This document shows, piece after piece, positions 17,669 through 26,717 of a DNA stretch of 64,000 nt (positions are counted from its first letter, which is position 1; each line of letters starts with the position of its first letter). The notes beneath the pieces are model-generated. The model was not told the DNA's origin. It saw only the letters and a list, made by a program, of their open reading frames with translations, and made no database searches. Source of the DNA: Salicibibacter cibarius (GTDB taxonomy: Bacteria; Bacillota; Bacilli; Bacillales; Marinococcaceae); assembly GCF_016495725.1 (NCBI RefSeq), contig NZ_CP054705.1, positions 3,782,001-3,846,000 of the forward strand, read 5' to 3'. The position numbers and the translations under genes are program-made.

Positions 17669-18403
17669 TCACCTCCGAGTACCCTTCACCACTTCCATCG
17701 CTTCGACGATATCGTCTGTAATTAATCCGTCAGCCCCTTTATGGAGCACTTTTTCCATTCGCCATTTTTCATTCACCGTCCATACATAGACGGGCAGGTT
17801 GAGGCGATGCATACGTTTTACAAATCCAAGCCTTAGCAGATGGTAATGCGGGCAAACCGCATCTGCACCTATATCTTTCAGTCGGGCTTCAGGAAAAAAA
17901 TCTTGAATATAGGCGTGCAACCGAAAGCGTTGTTGAAGTAACCTTCGACCGAGCAGTAGACCTGTTCGGATCTTAGGATCAAGCTGTTTTATTTTTTTTA
18001 GTATTGAATCACGAAAAGAAGTAATCAGGACTTCCCGCGCCATCCCGGTCTTTTCCACGACATCTACGATCTGCTCTTCCAATCCTTTCGCTTTGATTTC
18101 AATATCCAGTTTTAAATTTCCTTTACATAATAACAACACTTCTTCCAATAATGGGAGTTCCCAACCGATGCCCCGAGCATACTTTTGCAGACTTTGATAG
18201 CTTCTTTTTTTTACTGCCGTACCATCGAGTTTTCCATCATGAAAACAAATCAATTGACCATCCGATGTGCAACGAACATCGGTTTCAATAAAATCGGCGT
18301 CGAGGGCAACAGCTCTTTCAAAAGCTTTTACGGTGTTCTCAACCATATCCACTCCCGTAACTCCGCGGTGGGCAATAACGATGGCATTTCGTTTTGTGCG
18401 CAT
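17669..18403 (-). CDS. Glycerophosphodiester phosphodiesterase
   Basis: A cytoplasmic GDPD-family enzyme of 244 residues that hydrolyses glycerophosphodiesters to glycerol-3-phosphate and an alcohol. Catalytic motifs are AHRG, ENTVKAFERAV, ADFIETDVRCTSDGQLICFHD (in parts) and LDIEIK, which provide His, Glu and Asp residues of the TIM barrel. The C-terminus has VYVWTVNE. I chose the ATG at 18403 because GGAGG lies 12 bases upstream; the earlier ATG at 18436 has no ribosome site. No signal peptide, so it resembles UgpQ rather than secreted GlpQ. Confidence 0.88.
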   Translation of the reverse strand: MRTKRNAIVIAHRGVTGVDMVENTVKAFERAVALDADFIETDVRCTSDGQLICFHDGKLDGTAVKKRSYQSLQKYARGIGWELPLLEEVLLLCKGNLKLDIEIKAKGLEEQIVDVVEKTGMAREVLITSFRDSILKKIKQLDPKIRTGLLLGRRLLQQRFRLHAYIQDFFPEARLKDIGADAVCPHYHLLRLGFVKRMHRLNLPVYVWTVNEKWRMEKVLHKGADGLITDDIVEAMEVVKGTRR

Positions 18404-18618
18404 GTTGGGCAATGGCCTCCATTCATCCTTTAGCATTTAGATGGAATTTTCGGTGGCACGGAGCAATCTTGCATTCAGGCACGATCTCTTTGTTTTTTGC
18501 TCGGAATTGCAAAATGGCCGACGTTGACGATGCCGTCCTTTTCGCTATATATTTATTTAGGAAGACGAAATAATTAAACAGGGACACGATCGGGCGAAAA
18601 CCGATTGAAGGTGATCGT

Positions 18619-19845
18619 ATTCAAATCGAAAAAAGAAATTTAATAATCATGTGTTTTGCCAACATGCTCGTCTCCGGGAGCATGACCATGGTTTTGCCGT
18701 TTTTGTCGTTGTATATTGAATCTTTTGGAGCGTATTCCCCTGCGGAAGTACAACGTTGGGCCGGTATTGTCTTCGGAATTTCTTTTCTTGTCGCATTCCT
18801 GGTATCCCCCATATGGGGACGAATTGGAGACCGGTTTGGCCGAAAAAGCATTCTCATCGGCACCGGATTCGGAATTGCACTTTCTGTATTACTAATGGGG
18901 TACGCCGAGTCTGTCGGTGCCCTTTTCGTTTTGCGGGCGTTCATGGGGTTGGCAACCGGGTTCATCCCCGCTTCCATGGCGCTCATATCTGCACAAAGCA
19001 ATAAACGGACGGCCGGTGAAACGTTGGGCACTTTGCAGATGGGCACGGTTTCCGGGGGCCTGCTAGGACCGTTATTCGGCGGATTGATCGCCGATACCGT
19101 CGGCATGGAATTAACGTTTATTTTGACCGCTCTGGTTCTCGCTTTGGCAACATTGCTCGTCATCTTCGGTGTGAAAGAAGTTATTTTTGAAGAAAAAGAT
19201 GAAAAACAACGTTCCTACCATTGGAAAGAAGTTATCCGACACATTGTCACGCATCCACTATTAATTATGGTAATGGTCGTTGCGCTTGTCGTGCAACTTG
19301 TAAATTTTAGCGTACAACCACTGCTTGCGCTTTATGTCGGCGAACTTACCACTGCTGAAAATATGGCTTTCTTGGCGGGGATGGCGTTCTCCGTTACAGG
19401 GCTCGGCAATTTGCTGGCCACTCGTAAATGGGGACAAATCGGCGATCGTATTGGCCATGAGAAAATACTGCTGCTTTTGCTCGTTTTGTCCGGTTTATTT
19501 TTTATCCCGCAAGCATTCGTTACCGAGCTTTGGCAATTAGTATTGCTTCGGTTTCTATACGGCATACAGGTAGGCGGCCTTATTCCGTGTACCACTGCGT
19601 ATATCCGCCAAGTCTGTCCGGTCTCTATGCAAGGGGAAGTTCTCGGTTACAATCAAAGCTTCCGTTTTCTAGGCAATGTCATCGGCCCGGTCTCCGGAGG
19701 GGTAATCGCGAGCAGCTTTGGCATACCTGCTGTGTTCATCTTCTCCGGTATTCTGCTGATTATCACCGCGATCGTCGTGAAAATTATGCTCAATCAGAAG
19801 AAACGGCATAAAGTGAAACACGAACAAACGCAAACCGTGCAATAA
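18619..19845 (+). CDS. MFS multidrug-type efflux transporter, apparent ATT start
   Basis: A 12-helix major facilitator protein of the drug:H+ antiporter-1 group. It has GRIGDRFGRK between helices 2 and 3 and GTVSGGLLGPLFGG (motif C, exporter signature) in helix 5. The first ATG (18649) falls inside helix 1 and lacks a ribosome binding site. The frame continues upstream as IQIEKRNLIIMCFANM, the expected N-terminus, and AAGGTGAT lies just before an ATT codon at 18619. No ATG, GTG or TTG exists in frame before the stop at 18571. I therefore place the start at ATT. Substrate unknown. Confidence 0.8.
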   Translation: MQIEKRNLIIMCFANMLVSGSMTMVLPFLSLYIESFGAYSPAEVQRWAGIVFGISFLVAFLVSPIWGRIGDRFGRKSILIGTGFGIALSVLLMGYAESVGALFVLRAFMGLATGFIPASMALISAQSNKRTAGETLGTLQMGTVSGGLLGPLFGGLIADTVGMELTFILTALVLALATLLVIFGVKEVIFEEKDEKQRSYHWKEVIRHIVTHPLLIMVMVVALVVQLVNFSVQPLLALYVGELTTAENMAFLAGMAFSVTGLGNLLATRKWGQIGDRIGHEKILLLLLVLSGLFFIPQAFVTELWQLVLLRFLYGIQVGGLIPCTTAYIRQVCPVSMQGEVLGYNQSFRFLGNVIGPVSGGVIASSFGIPAVFIFSGILLIITAIVVKIMLNQKKRHKVKHEQTQTVQ

Positions 19846-19892
19846 AAATCGTTTAGTATTCAAATCGGGACAGGGCGGTGCTTTAGAACTGT

Positions 19893-20156
19893 CATGCGAC
19901 CGAATTGACGGGAGGCAATCGATTTCGGGCAGCATGAGCCGGGCATGGCGACCGAATTGCCGAGAGGCACTCGATTTCGGGTCTCATGAGACGTTCATGG
20001 CGACCGAAATACCGGGAGGCAATCGGTTTCAGGCTTCATAAACCGCTCATGACACCTCAAATCACGGGGGATGCCCGGTTTCGGGGCTCATGACCCGCTC
20101 ATGGCACCTCAAATCACGGGGGATGCCCGGTTTCGGGCTTCATGAACCGCTCATGG
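19893..20156. repeat. 52-bp tandem array, family B, left part (5 units plus a fragment)
   Basis: Units start CATG at 19893, 19944, 19996, 20048, 20100 and 20152 (steps 51, 52, 52, 52, 52). Early units carry CGACCGAAAT...ATCGGTTTC; later ones CACCTCAAATCACGGGGG with CCCGGTTTC. Dyads such as ACCGAAA/TTTCGGG recur. The sixth unit is split by the IS256-type insertion and continues at 21592. Confidence 0.92.
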
Positions 20157-20252
20157 GGTATAGTCCATATAATTGTGTAAAAAGAAAAAGGGTCAAGTCG
20201 ACTCCCGTGTTACAATGTTTTCAGCGAAAAAAACAAACAGGAGGAATCGACA

Positions 20253-21437
20253 ATGACCCAGTTCCATCTTACCCTAAACGCGGATCAATTAAAAGAAGAG
20301 CTCATGAATTCAGACATGAGTGCCGTCGCGAAATCCTCGATGGTCCTCGTCCTGAATCAAATCATGGAGCAGGAGCGCGATGATTACTTACAAGCAGCAG
20401 CCTATGAACGCAATGGCGCGCGTGTGGACTATCGAAACGGCTATTACGAACGTGATTACACGATGTCTTTTGGGAAAGTCACACTGACCGTTCCACGCAC
20501 GCGCAACGGCGAATTCTCTCCCTCTGTGTTTGAGAAATATGCACGTTCCGAACAAGCCTTTCTCTTAGCGATGTTGGAGATGGTCGTTAACGGCGTATCC
20601 ACGCGGAAAGTCACGAAGGCTGTGGAAGAGCTTTGCGGCGAGCGTGTGTCCAAATCTTTCGTGTCCTCGCTCACCGAAAAATTAGACCCGGTCGTCAACG
20701 AATGGGCCCAGCGCCCTTTGAACGTGAATGCCTACAGGTATGTCTACGCCGATGCCATGTATATTAAAGTCCGTGAGGATCAAAAGGTCGTCTCCAAAGC
20801 CGTTTATATCGCGCTCGGGGTCAATGACCAAAACAAACGGGAAATCATTGGTCTTCAAGTGAATCATGCCGAATCCAAAGAGGGATGGTTTCAATTCTTT
20901 CAATCGCTTCAAGCCAGGGGTCTGGCATCGCCACAATTGGTGATTTCCGATGCGCACGAAGGCCTGAAACAGGCCATTCAACAAGCGTTTGTTGGAACCT
21001 CGTGGCAACGGTGCACGGTTCATTTTAAGCGAAACTTGTTTGAACACATCCCCAAAAAAGGTTCAGAAGGCTTTCGTTCGCTCGTTAAGGAGCTCTTGAA
21101 CGGGAGTTCTCCTGCAAGAGCCCGCCAGTTACGCACCGAGATCTTTGATCAATACGAGGGCGTCAAAGGTTATGAAAAAGCGTTAGAGAAACTCGATGAA
21201 GGATTTGAAGATGCGATTCAATTTATGAATGAACCCATCGCTTATCATGACCAATTGCGCACGACAAACAATCTCGAAGGGATAAATTCCGAGGTTCGCC
21301 GCCGCGAGCAAGTCATTCGGATTTTTCCAAATACCCAATCCGCCTTTCGATTAATTGGAGCGTTGCTCAAGGAACATGAAGAAAGCCTTGATCGTGGTAA
21401 CCGAACGTTTTTAAAAGGAAAACCAACCGATTTGTAA
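20253..21437 (+). CDS. IS256-family (mutator-type) transposase
   Basis: A 394-residue DDE transposase. The catalytic triad is readable: Asp167 in YVYADAMYIKV, Asp233 in QLVISDAHEG and Glu342 in TTNNLEGINSEVRRRE, with CTVHFKRN (254-261) between the last two as in all IS256 proteins. The N-terminal region (DYLQAAAYERNGARVDYRNGYY) also fits. GGAGGAATCGACA precedes the ATG. Intact, so the element may be mobile. Confidence 0.95.
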   Translation: MTQFHLTLNADQLKEELMNSDMSAVAKSSMVLVLNQIMEQERDDYLQAAAYERNGARVDYRNGYYERDYTMSFGKVTLTVPRTRNGEFSPSVFEKYARSEQAFLLAMLEMVVNGVSTRKVTKAVEELCGERVSKSFVSSLTEKLDPVVNEWAQRPLNVNAYRYVYADAMYIKVREDQKVVSKAVYIALGVNDQNKREIIGLQVNHAESKEGWFQFFQSLQARGLASPQLVISDAHEGLKQAIQQAFVGTSWQRCTVHFKRNLFEHIPKKGSEGFRSLVKELLNGSSPARARQLRTEIFDQYEGVKGYEKALEKLDEGFEDAIQFMNEPIAYHDQLRTTNNLEGINSEVRRREQVIRIFPNTQSAFRLIGALLKEHEESLDRGNRTFLKGKPTDL

Positions 21438-21478
21438 GCAAATGAAAAGGCAAGAAAGCAAGGGTGATTCAGCAAAAT

Positions 21479-21516
21479 TTTCCTTCTAGGGCGCCCGCGG
21501 GCGCCCTAGAAGGAAA
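21479..21516. terminator. 38-bp perfect palindrome after the transposase gene
   Basis: The arms TTTCCTTCTAGGGCGCCCG and CGGGCGCCCTAGAAGGAAA are exact reverse complements with no loop, centred between 21497 and 21498. Located 41 bases after the transposase stop. It may terminate transcription in both directions and protect the transposase from outside readthrough. Confidence 0.75.
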
Positions 21517-21591
21517 CACCCCAGGTTCAAAACCTATCTCCCACTCGCTGATTGCATTGTGATACTTTTACACATAATTAAGGACTTGACT

Positions 21592-21750
21592 GCTCATGGC
21601 ACCTCAAATCACAGGGGACGCCCGATTTCGGGGCTCATGAAACGCTCATGGCGACCCAAATGCCAGGAGACACTCGGTTTCGGGCTTCATGAACCGGGCA
21701 TGGCGACCCAAATGCCAGAAGACACTCGATTTCGGACAGCATGAACCATC
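21592..21750. repeat. 52-bp tandem array, family B, right part (3 units)
   Basis: Units start at 21595, 21647 and 21699, each 52 bp. This continues the array at 19893-20156 beyond the insertion element. It ends about 23 bases before the bioY operator. Confidence 0.92.
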
Positions 21751-21772
21751 GCTGTCCCTCTTTTAACGCTTA

Positions 21773-21825
21773 TTGTTAACCTTATTTATTTTAATGTTGA
21801 CATTTAATCCTTTCCTGTTTACACT
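21773..21825 (+). promoter_or_regulatory. BirA operator overlapping the bioY promoter
   Basis: TTGTTAACC (21773-21781) and TGTTGACAT (21795-21803) are the two halves of a BirA site (consensus TTGTTAACC-N13..15-GGTTAACAA), the first perfect and the second with mismatches. The -35 box TTGACA (21797-21802) lies within the right half, 17 bp from TACACT (21820-21825). Biotinyl-AMP-bound BirA should repress bioY here. Confidence 0.82.
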
Positions 21826-21861
21826 CATGTTATCAACGAAACAAGGAGGCAAGATCTACAT

Positions 21862-22467
21862 ATGAAATCGTTTGATTTGGTCATTATCGCGATGTTTGTC
21901 GCCTTAATGAGTGTGTCGGCAAATATAACTGTCCTTTTTCCTTTTCTTATGATCGCCGGAATACCGTTAACGTTTCAACCATTCATCGCAGTTTTGGCCG
22001 GTGCCATTCTCGGCAGCAAAAGAGGCGCGTTCGCGATGCTCGTCTATACGATTGTCGGGTTATTTGGCGCCCCTGTTTTCGCGCAACTCCAAGGAGGTCC
22101 CGGCATCCTTGTTCGACCAACATTCGGCTTTATTTTATCATTTATTGTCGTCGCCTTTGTTGTCGGAAAAATCATCGAAAAGTCGCGAGAACCGGGGATG
22201 CCTACTTATTTATTCGCAGGGTTGATCGGATTGGCATTTAATTATTTAATCGGAACAAACTGGGTGTATGGTGCTTATGTATTCGGATTCGATGCTCCTG
22301 AACAATTTACGTACGGAGTTGTTTGGTTGGGGATGCTTCCACTGTTTATAAAAGATATTCTTTTCACGATAGCCGCCGGTATTGTTGCCCGTAACCTTCC
22401 CGAAACCGTGAAACGGCCCGTAATCGAAAAAAACATGCCCGGTCAGCGAGCGCCCAGTGATTCCTGA
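21862..22467 (+). CDS. bioY: Biotin transporter S component BioY
   Basis: BioY is the membrane-embedded biotin-binding component of an energy-coupling factor transporter. The 201-residue protein has six hydrophobic segments and the family's signatures: PLTFQPFIAVLAGAILGSKRG (in parts), GLFGAPVFAQLQGGPG and PTFGFILSF. AAGGAGG precedes the ATG. The upstream BirA-type operator supports the role. EcfA and EcfT partners are not in this window and are usually encoded with ribosomal proteins. Confidence 0.95.
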   Translation: MKSFDLVIIAMFVALMSVSANITVLFPFLMIAGIPLTFQPFIAVLAGAILGSKRGAFAMLVYTIVGLFGAPVFAQLQGGPGILVRPTFGFILSFIVVAFVVGKIIEKSREPGMPTYLFAGLIGLAFNYLIGTNWVYGAYVFGFDAPEQFTYGVVWLGMLPLFIKDILFTIAAGIVARNLPETVKRPVIEKNMPGQRAPSDS

Positions 22468-22520
22468 ATATAATTTAGGATGTGGCATTTGGAGCACTCA
22501 ACTTTTCCATGTTCGGGTTT

Positions 22521-22890
22521 CATGGGCTCTTTATGGCACCTTATCTATCCCTTAAATTCTGCAGTTGGAGCCCATGAATGTTCCCATTTCAACGCTAGTG
22601 GCGTCTTTCAGAAGTTTTTTTATATGTTCAATCTGAGTCCTAACGATTTACGCACGGTTTTTGAGGCCAAAAACCGTGCCCATTTTGTGGTTTTGTCTTG
22701 ATTCATCCCTTTCGAAGACAAACATTTGCATCATTTCGTATTTTTGTCATCATACAAGCGTTTGGAAGACAAAACATTGACGTCATCCCTTATTTTGTCC
22801 TGCATTCTCTCATTGCAGGACAAAATGGTCACTTATCTTCATTTTTGTCTACAATCATGAACATCCTCGCAATGATCCGCTCTATGCGAC
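22521..22890. repeat. Dyad-rich gene-free region with about 51-bp array, family C
   Basis: After bioY comes a dyad CATGGGCTC (22521) / GAGCCCATG (22568-22576), then a perfect hairpin GCACGGTTTTTG/CAAAAACCGTGC (22652-22679). From 22691, units start TTTTGTC at 22691, 22742, 22793 and 22843 (steps 51, 51, 50). Each is a dyad TTTTGTC...GACAAAA of 33 bp; the third is TTTTGTCCTGC/GCAGGACAAAA. No gene is visible in 22468-22941, which lies between convergent genes. Confidence 0.85.
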
Positions 22891-22941
22891 GAAAGAACTT
22901 CTGAAACAGTGCATAGGCAATCATAGCCTGATGATCCATAA

Positions 22942-23598
22942 TCACAGCCCGGCTTCGTGTACGCCCCACTCATTAAGTGCCGCCAATTCCTCTTCGCTGA
23001 TTTCACCGTTTCCTTTTTGAACAATGTATACGTCGACGTCTTTTTTGCCCCACTCGTTATAGACTTGGTCGATCGTGTCAAAATACAAATCAATCGTTGC
23101 TCCTTGGATCGCCGAGCCAGTATCCGCAACCACTCCATAGCCATAACCGGGAATGAATAAAACCGTTCCCAGTGGAAAAAGGGCAGGGTCTGCCGCGATC
23201 GTAGAATATACATTTCGGTGAACGGGGACACCTGAGAATGTAATCCCGTACGCGGGATCTCCCGGGTTTTTTCCCGTCGACTCTGCGTTGGCTGTATAAC
23301 CTGTTGCTGTTACCGTTTCAACGGGGTACTCAGACCAATTAACTTCTTGTTCCAGCGTTGTCACTGTCTCTGCCATCGAAGCGCTTGCCGTTTCGGTTTT
23401 CTGCACCGTTTTTTTCGCGGTAATACCTAGGTCATTATGTATGGGGGAAGCAACGTGCGTATCTTCTATTTGATCATTTTCGAAACCTATGAGCTCATTT
23501 ACGGGCACTTGGCTTAATGTCGTCCACGTCACATATAATGCCGCTATGAATAGCACCGTCATGAAAACGTTTTTGGCAACGTTGAGCCCCTTTGACAT
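22942..23598 (-). CDS. yuiC: 3D-domain protein, YuiC-like murein-acting protein
   Basis: A 218-residue secreted or membrane-anchored protein. An N-terminal hydrophobic helix (about 10-27) is followed by a linker and a C-terminal 3D domain (about 95-190) with [49 protein letters not shown] (in parts) and IDLYFDT, containing the three conserved Asp residues of MltA-like double-psi barrels. B. subtilis YuiC is a muralytic transglycosylase-like protein. The start at 23598 has GAGGGTGA upstream; the longer frame to 23763 is unlikely because it crosses a terminator. Next to yuiB and ndh as in B. subtilis. Confidence 0.87.
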   Translation of the reverse strand: MSKGLNVAKNVFMTVLFIAALYVTWTTLSQVPVNELIGFENDQIEDTHVASPIHNDLGITAKKTVQKTETASASMAETVTTLEQEVNWSEYPVETVTATGYTANAESTGKNPGDPAYGITFSGVPVHRNVYSTIAADPALFPLGTVLFIPGYGYGVVADTGSAIQGATIDLYFDTIDQVYNEWGKKDVDVYIVQKGNGEISEEELAALNEWGVHEAGL

Positions 23599-23660
23599 GC
23601 GCTCACCCTCTTTCACTTCTGAAAGAAAGCATGCCCAAAGAGAAAGGGGAATATACCTAA

Positions 23661-23685
23661 AAAACGTGCTCATCGAGCACGTTTT
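23661..23685 (-). terminator. yuiB terminator
   Basis: AAAACGTGCTC and GAGCACGTTTT form an 11-bp stem with a three-base loop. On the minus strand it is followed by TTTTTTTAGG just past the yuiB stop. Confidence 0.8.
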
Positions 23686-23698
23686 CCTTTTTACCGCC

Positions 23699-24025
23699 CT
23701 AAAACATTTGATACCCACGAACACGCAACATCCGAACGGAAATTCCCGCGATGATCGCTCCAACTAACCCTGAGCCCAAAATCAACACATCAACCAATTG
23801 CAACGATGCCAAGCTCGGACCTATCGCAGAAAAAGAAGCAGCCGGCGATGTGAAGTATTCCGTTAAACTCGCCGGGTTCACAATCCAAATGACGATAATC
23901 GGGTAAATAATAGTCATCATCCACGTGGAACGCAACACCATATTCAATAAAAATCCAATCCCAAAAAAAAGGATGAGAAATAACATCATCGAAATAATTA
24001 CTTGCGGGAGACTGGTAATCCCCAA
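23699..24025 (-). CDS. yuiB: YuiB-like small membrane protein
   Basis: A 108-residue membrane protein with three predicted helices (about 6-30, 33-52, 80-100), starting [17 protein letters not shown] chose the TTG at 24025 because GGAGGTGA lies five bases upstream; longer starts lack any site. Position between yuiC and ndh matches yuiB in B. subtilis, whose function is unknown. It may be co-transcribed with ndh (gap about 80 bases). Confidence 0.78.
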   Translation of the reverse strand: MGITSLPQVIISMMLFLILFFGIGFLLNMVLRSTWMMTIIYPIIVIWIVNPASLTEYFTSPAASFSAIGPSLASLQLVDVLILGSGLVGAIIAGISVRMLRVRGYQMF

Positions 24026-24106
24026 GCCGCTCACCTCCAAAACAAGTGTACAAAAGGAACCGTCAAGCGTCAATGAGAGAGGTGAGCGGTTAAAAGGGGT
24101 CGGTTT

Positions 24107-25312
24107 CTAGAGTGGATTCCGCCCTTTTGTTAGCATGAGCGATAGACCGCCGAGCTTCATTAAATACCGGTTGTCGCTCATATGTTTCATAAATAAAGCG
24201 GAGCGGCCGTACATTTTCCGTGCTTTAACCGTGCCCATCGCTTCTTTCCCACCGAGGGAGGCCAATGTCCCAAGGATTTCCGGTTCAAATTTTGTAGGGG
24301 TTCCGCCCATGATTAAATTCGTTATATTTTCACCGGCTTTTACCCCTTGCTGCATGGCAATTTGAGCGGTCGGTGGATACGGGCGTTCCGTTTCTTCATT
24401 AATAATAAGGGAGTTATCGCCGATAACAAAGACATCATCAAGCCCGGGCGCACGCAAATCCGGTTCTACTTTTACACGCCCACGGTTCGCCTCAATTCCG
24501 GCATCTTCGATGATCGGGTTTCCACGCACACCTGTCGCCCAAATGATGGTGCTTGCAGCAATCTCTTCGCCGTCCTTCAGGATAACCTTCCCTTCTTGCA
24601 CTTCACTGATTGGCTTATTAATCTTAAATTCTACGCCACGGTGCTCCAACAAATTCATGGCATATTCGACAAGCTCGGGATCAAAACCCGGAAGGGCAGA
24701 TGGTGCGGCTTCAATCACGTACATTCGAACCTTTTCCCGCGGAACGTCATATTGTTCGCATAGCTCTGGGACCCTTTCGGTCAATTCGCCGACGAATTCA
24801 ATACCGGTGAAACCTCCGCCTGCAACGACAAATGTCAAGTCCTGTTCTTCCGCTTCCTCTTGATTTCGGTACTGCGCAAATTGAAATTCGATTTGATCTT
24901 TAAGTTCACGGGCGCCATCCAATGTCCATTTGTGATAGGAGTGCTCGTAGACGCCCTCGGCGCCAAATGTTTCAGCGATCGATCCGACAGCAATGACGAG
25001 GTAATCATAGGAAAGGTCGTCCCCGTTTTTGAGAACGACTTGCTTCTCTTCTGTTTTCACTTGCTCTACGGTATCCTGAACAATATTAATTTTCGCCGGA
25101 TTCAACACTTTTCGTATTTCTACACGTGCTTTATCATGGTGCATCGTCCCGGCCGCAGGCTCATGCAACCACGTTGTTTGATAATGATAGTCATGCTTGT
25201 TCACCAGGGTTACGTTTGCCCGATCTGTCCCCAATTTCTTTTGCAATTGATTTGCGGCCATCATTCCTCCGTATCCTGCGCCGAGAATAACGACATGCGG
25301 TTTTTTCGCCAT
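24107..25312 (-). CDS. ndh: Type II NADH dehydrogenase (NDH-2)
   Basis: A single-subunit, non-proton-pumping NADH:menaquinone oxidoreductase at the inner face of the membrane. It has two Rossmann folds: FAD site VVILGAGYGGMMAANQL at the N-terminus, NADH site VVAGGGFTGIEFVGEL near residue 165, and the late FAD motif DVFVIGDNSL. The TAQIAMQQG quinone-site segment is also present. AAAGGATG favours the ATG at 25312 over the GTG at 25321. 401 residues. Upstream of yuiB; divergent from yumC. Confidence 0.93.
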   Translation of the reverse strand: MAKKPHVVILGAGYGGMMAANQLQKKLGTDRANVTLVNKHDYHYQTTWLHEPAAGTMHHDKARVEIRKVLNPAKINIVQDTVEQVKTEEKQVVLKNGDDLSYDYLVIAVGSIAETFGAEGVYEHSYHKWTLDGARELKDQIEFQFAQYRNQEEAEEQDLTFVVAGGGFTGIEFVGELTERVPELCEQYDVPREKVRMYVIEAAPSALPGFDPELVEYAMNLLEHRGVEFKINKPISEVQEGKVILKDGEEIAASTIIWATGVRGNPIIEDAGIEANRGRVKVEPDLRAPGLDDVFVIGDNSLIINEETERPYPPTAQIAMQQGVKAGENITNLIMGGTPTKFEPEILGTLASLGGKEAMGTVKARKMYGRSALFMKHMSDNRYLMKLGGLSLMLTKGRNPL

Positions 25313-25592
25313 TTCATCCACATCCTTTTATTATCATCACTGTGTGATCATTTTCACATACTAACGTAAAAATTATGTCTAAAAATATTCATGATTTCTA
25401 CACATAATTATAACCATTTTTATATTTGTATTTCAAGGGTGAAGGTATGGAAGCAAACACCTTCCTTGAAAAGACCGAGCAGTTCACTTTCCCACTCGGA
25501 AAAAAAAGTGTTATAATACCTCTGTTATTAAAAAGATAGACCATACGCTACTGCAAGAATCGGAAATATACAAGGTGTGGAGGTGTAGATTC

Positions 25593-26585
25593 GTGGAGGA
25601 TACTTCCATTGATCTTTACGATATAACGATTATCGGCGGTGGACCGACGGGATTATTTACCGCTTTTTACGGCGGCATGCGCCAGGCAAAGGTGAAAATC
25701 ATTGAAAGCATGCCACAGCTGGGCGGACAACTTTCCGCGCTTTACCCCGAAAAATATATTTATGATGTGGCCGGTTTTCCGAAGATACGGGCACAAGAAC
25801 TTGTTGATAATTTGGTCGAGCAAATGAACATGTTTGACCCAACCGTCGTGCTCGATCAATCTGTAGAAACAGTTCATAAGTTGAACGATGAGACATTTCG
25901 CATCGAGACGAACGAAGACGTTCACTATTCACGCACAGTCATCATTGCCGCAGGCGTAGGTGCTTTTCAGCCGCGAAAATTAAAAATTGAAGAGGCTGCC
26001 CAATATGAAGGCCGAAATCTTCATTATTTTGTTAACAACCTCGGCGCTTTCAAAAATAAAGACGTCCTCATTTGCGGAGGCGGGGACTCTGCGGTGGATT
26101 GGACACTCATGCTCGCCAATAACGCGAACGTAACACTTACGCATCGGCGGGACAAATTTCGTGCCCATGAACATAGCATTGCCGAGTTGCAAACGGCCCC
26201 CGTCCAAATGCACACCCCTTTTGAAATCAGCGAACTTCGGGGAGACGGCGAAAATATTAAACAAGTCGTTCTCCAAGAAGTAAAAGGAACGGACGAAAAA
26301 GTCGTCGATGTGGATAACGTGATCGTAAACTATGGATTCATCTCTTCCCTCGGTCCGATCAAAACGTGGGGGCTAGAGACGACGAAAAACGCTATTTACG
26401 TAAACTCCCGTATGGAAACGAATATCAAAGGCATTTATGCCGCGGGAGACATTACCTCTTACGATGGAAAAGTAAAGCTGATCGCCACCGGCTTCGGCGA
26501 AGCGCCAATGGCCGTAAGCAATGCTAAAGCCTATATGGACCCGAGCGCGCGTTTGCAACCCGGCCATAGCACGCATATGTTTTAG
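25593..26585 (+). CDS. yumC: Ferredoxin/flavodoxin-NADP+ reductase, YumC type
   Basis: Thioredoxin-reductase-like FNR that moves electrons between NADPH and ferredoxin or flavodoxin. It has FAD motif [16 protein letters not shown], a [23 protein letters not shown] stretch (in parts), the NADPH motif [15 protein letters not shown], and [11 protein letters not shown]. No CxxC redox pair is present, which separates it from thioredoxin reductase. GGAGGTG lies seven bases before the GTG at 25593, giving 330 residues. A TATAAT at about 25513 may be its -10. It is divergent from ndh, as in B. subtilis. Confidence 0.92.
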   Translation: MEDTSIDLYDITIIGGGPTGLFTAFYGGMRQAKVKIIESMPQLGGQLSALYPEKYIYDVAGFPKIRAQELVDNLVEQMNMFDPTVVLDQSVETVHKLNDETFRIETNEDVHYSRTVIIAAGVGAFQPRKLKIEEAAQYEGRNLHYFVNNLGAFKNKDVLICGGGDSAVDWTLMLANNANVTLTHRRDKFRAHEHSIAELQTAPVQMHTPFEISELRGDGENIKQVVLQEVKGTDEKVVDVDNVIVNYGFISSLGPIKTWGLETTKNAIYVNSRMETNIKGIYAAGDITSYDGKVKLIATGFGEAPMAVSNAKAYMDPSARLQPGHSTHMF

Positions 26586-26625
26586 AGGTAGGAAGTTGAA
26601 GGTTAGAAACTTCCTGCTCACAAAA

Positions 26626-26667
26626 AAAACATCCGTATGCGGGAGTAATCCCCATATGGATGTTTTT
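26626..26667. terminator. Bidirectional terminator between yumC and the HesB gene
   Basis: AAAACATCC and GGATGTTTTT, with inner ATG/CAT and GGGG-CCCC pairing, make a long stem with A- and T-runs. A shorter dyad AGGAAGTT/AACTTCCT (26590-26614) precedes it. Confidence 0.75.
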
Positions 26668-26680
26668 AATTAGGCAGATA

Positions 26681-26717
26681 AGGCTTCCGCCAAGCTTCAT
26701 GGCGAAAGCCAAGTTTT
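26681..26717. repeat. Dispersed palindrome, family H copy 1
   Basis: GGCTTCCGCCA and TGGCGAAAGCC flank AGCTTCA. Directly follows the HesB-family stop codon. Near-identical palindromes occur at 27435 and 53929. Confidence 0.7.

Larger units (their letters stand above)
20157..21591 (+). mobile_element. IS256-family insertion sequence, complete
   Basis: A 1435-bp element bounded by imperfect inverted ends: left GGTATAGTCCATATAATTG..TGTAAAAAG, right (complement) AGTCAAGTCCTTAATTATG.. TGTAAAAG. The 8-bp direct duplication GCTCATGG flanks it (20149-20156 and 21592-21599). It holds one intact transposase gene and a long perfect palindrome near the right end. It inserted into a 52-bp repeat unit, and deleting element plus one duplication rebuilds that unit exactly. 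Confidence 0.88.

Noticed and set aside
22480-22904. Two short ORFs after bioY
   Set aside because: They run through hairpins of the 51-bp array and lack ribosome sites and coding character.
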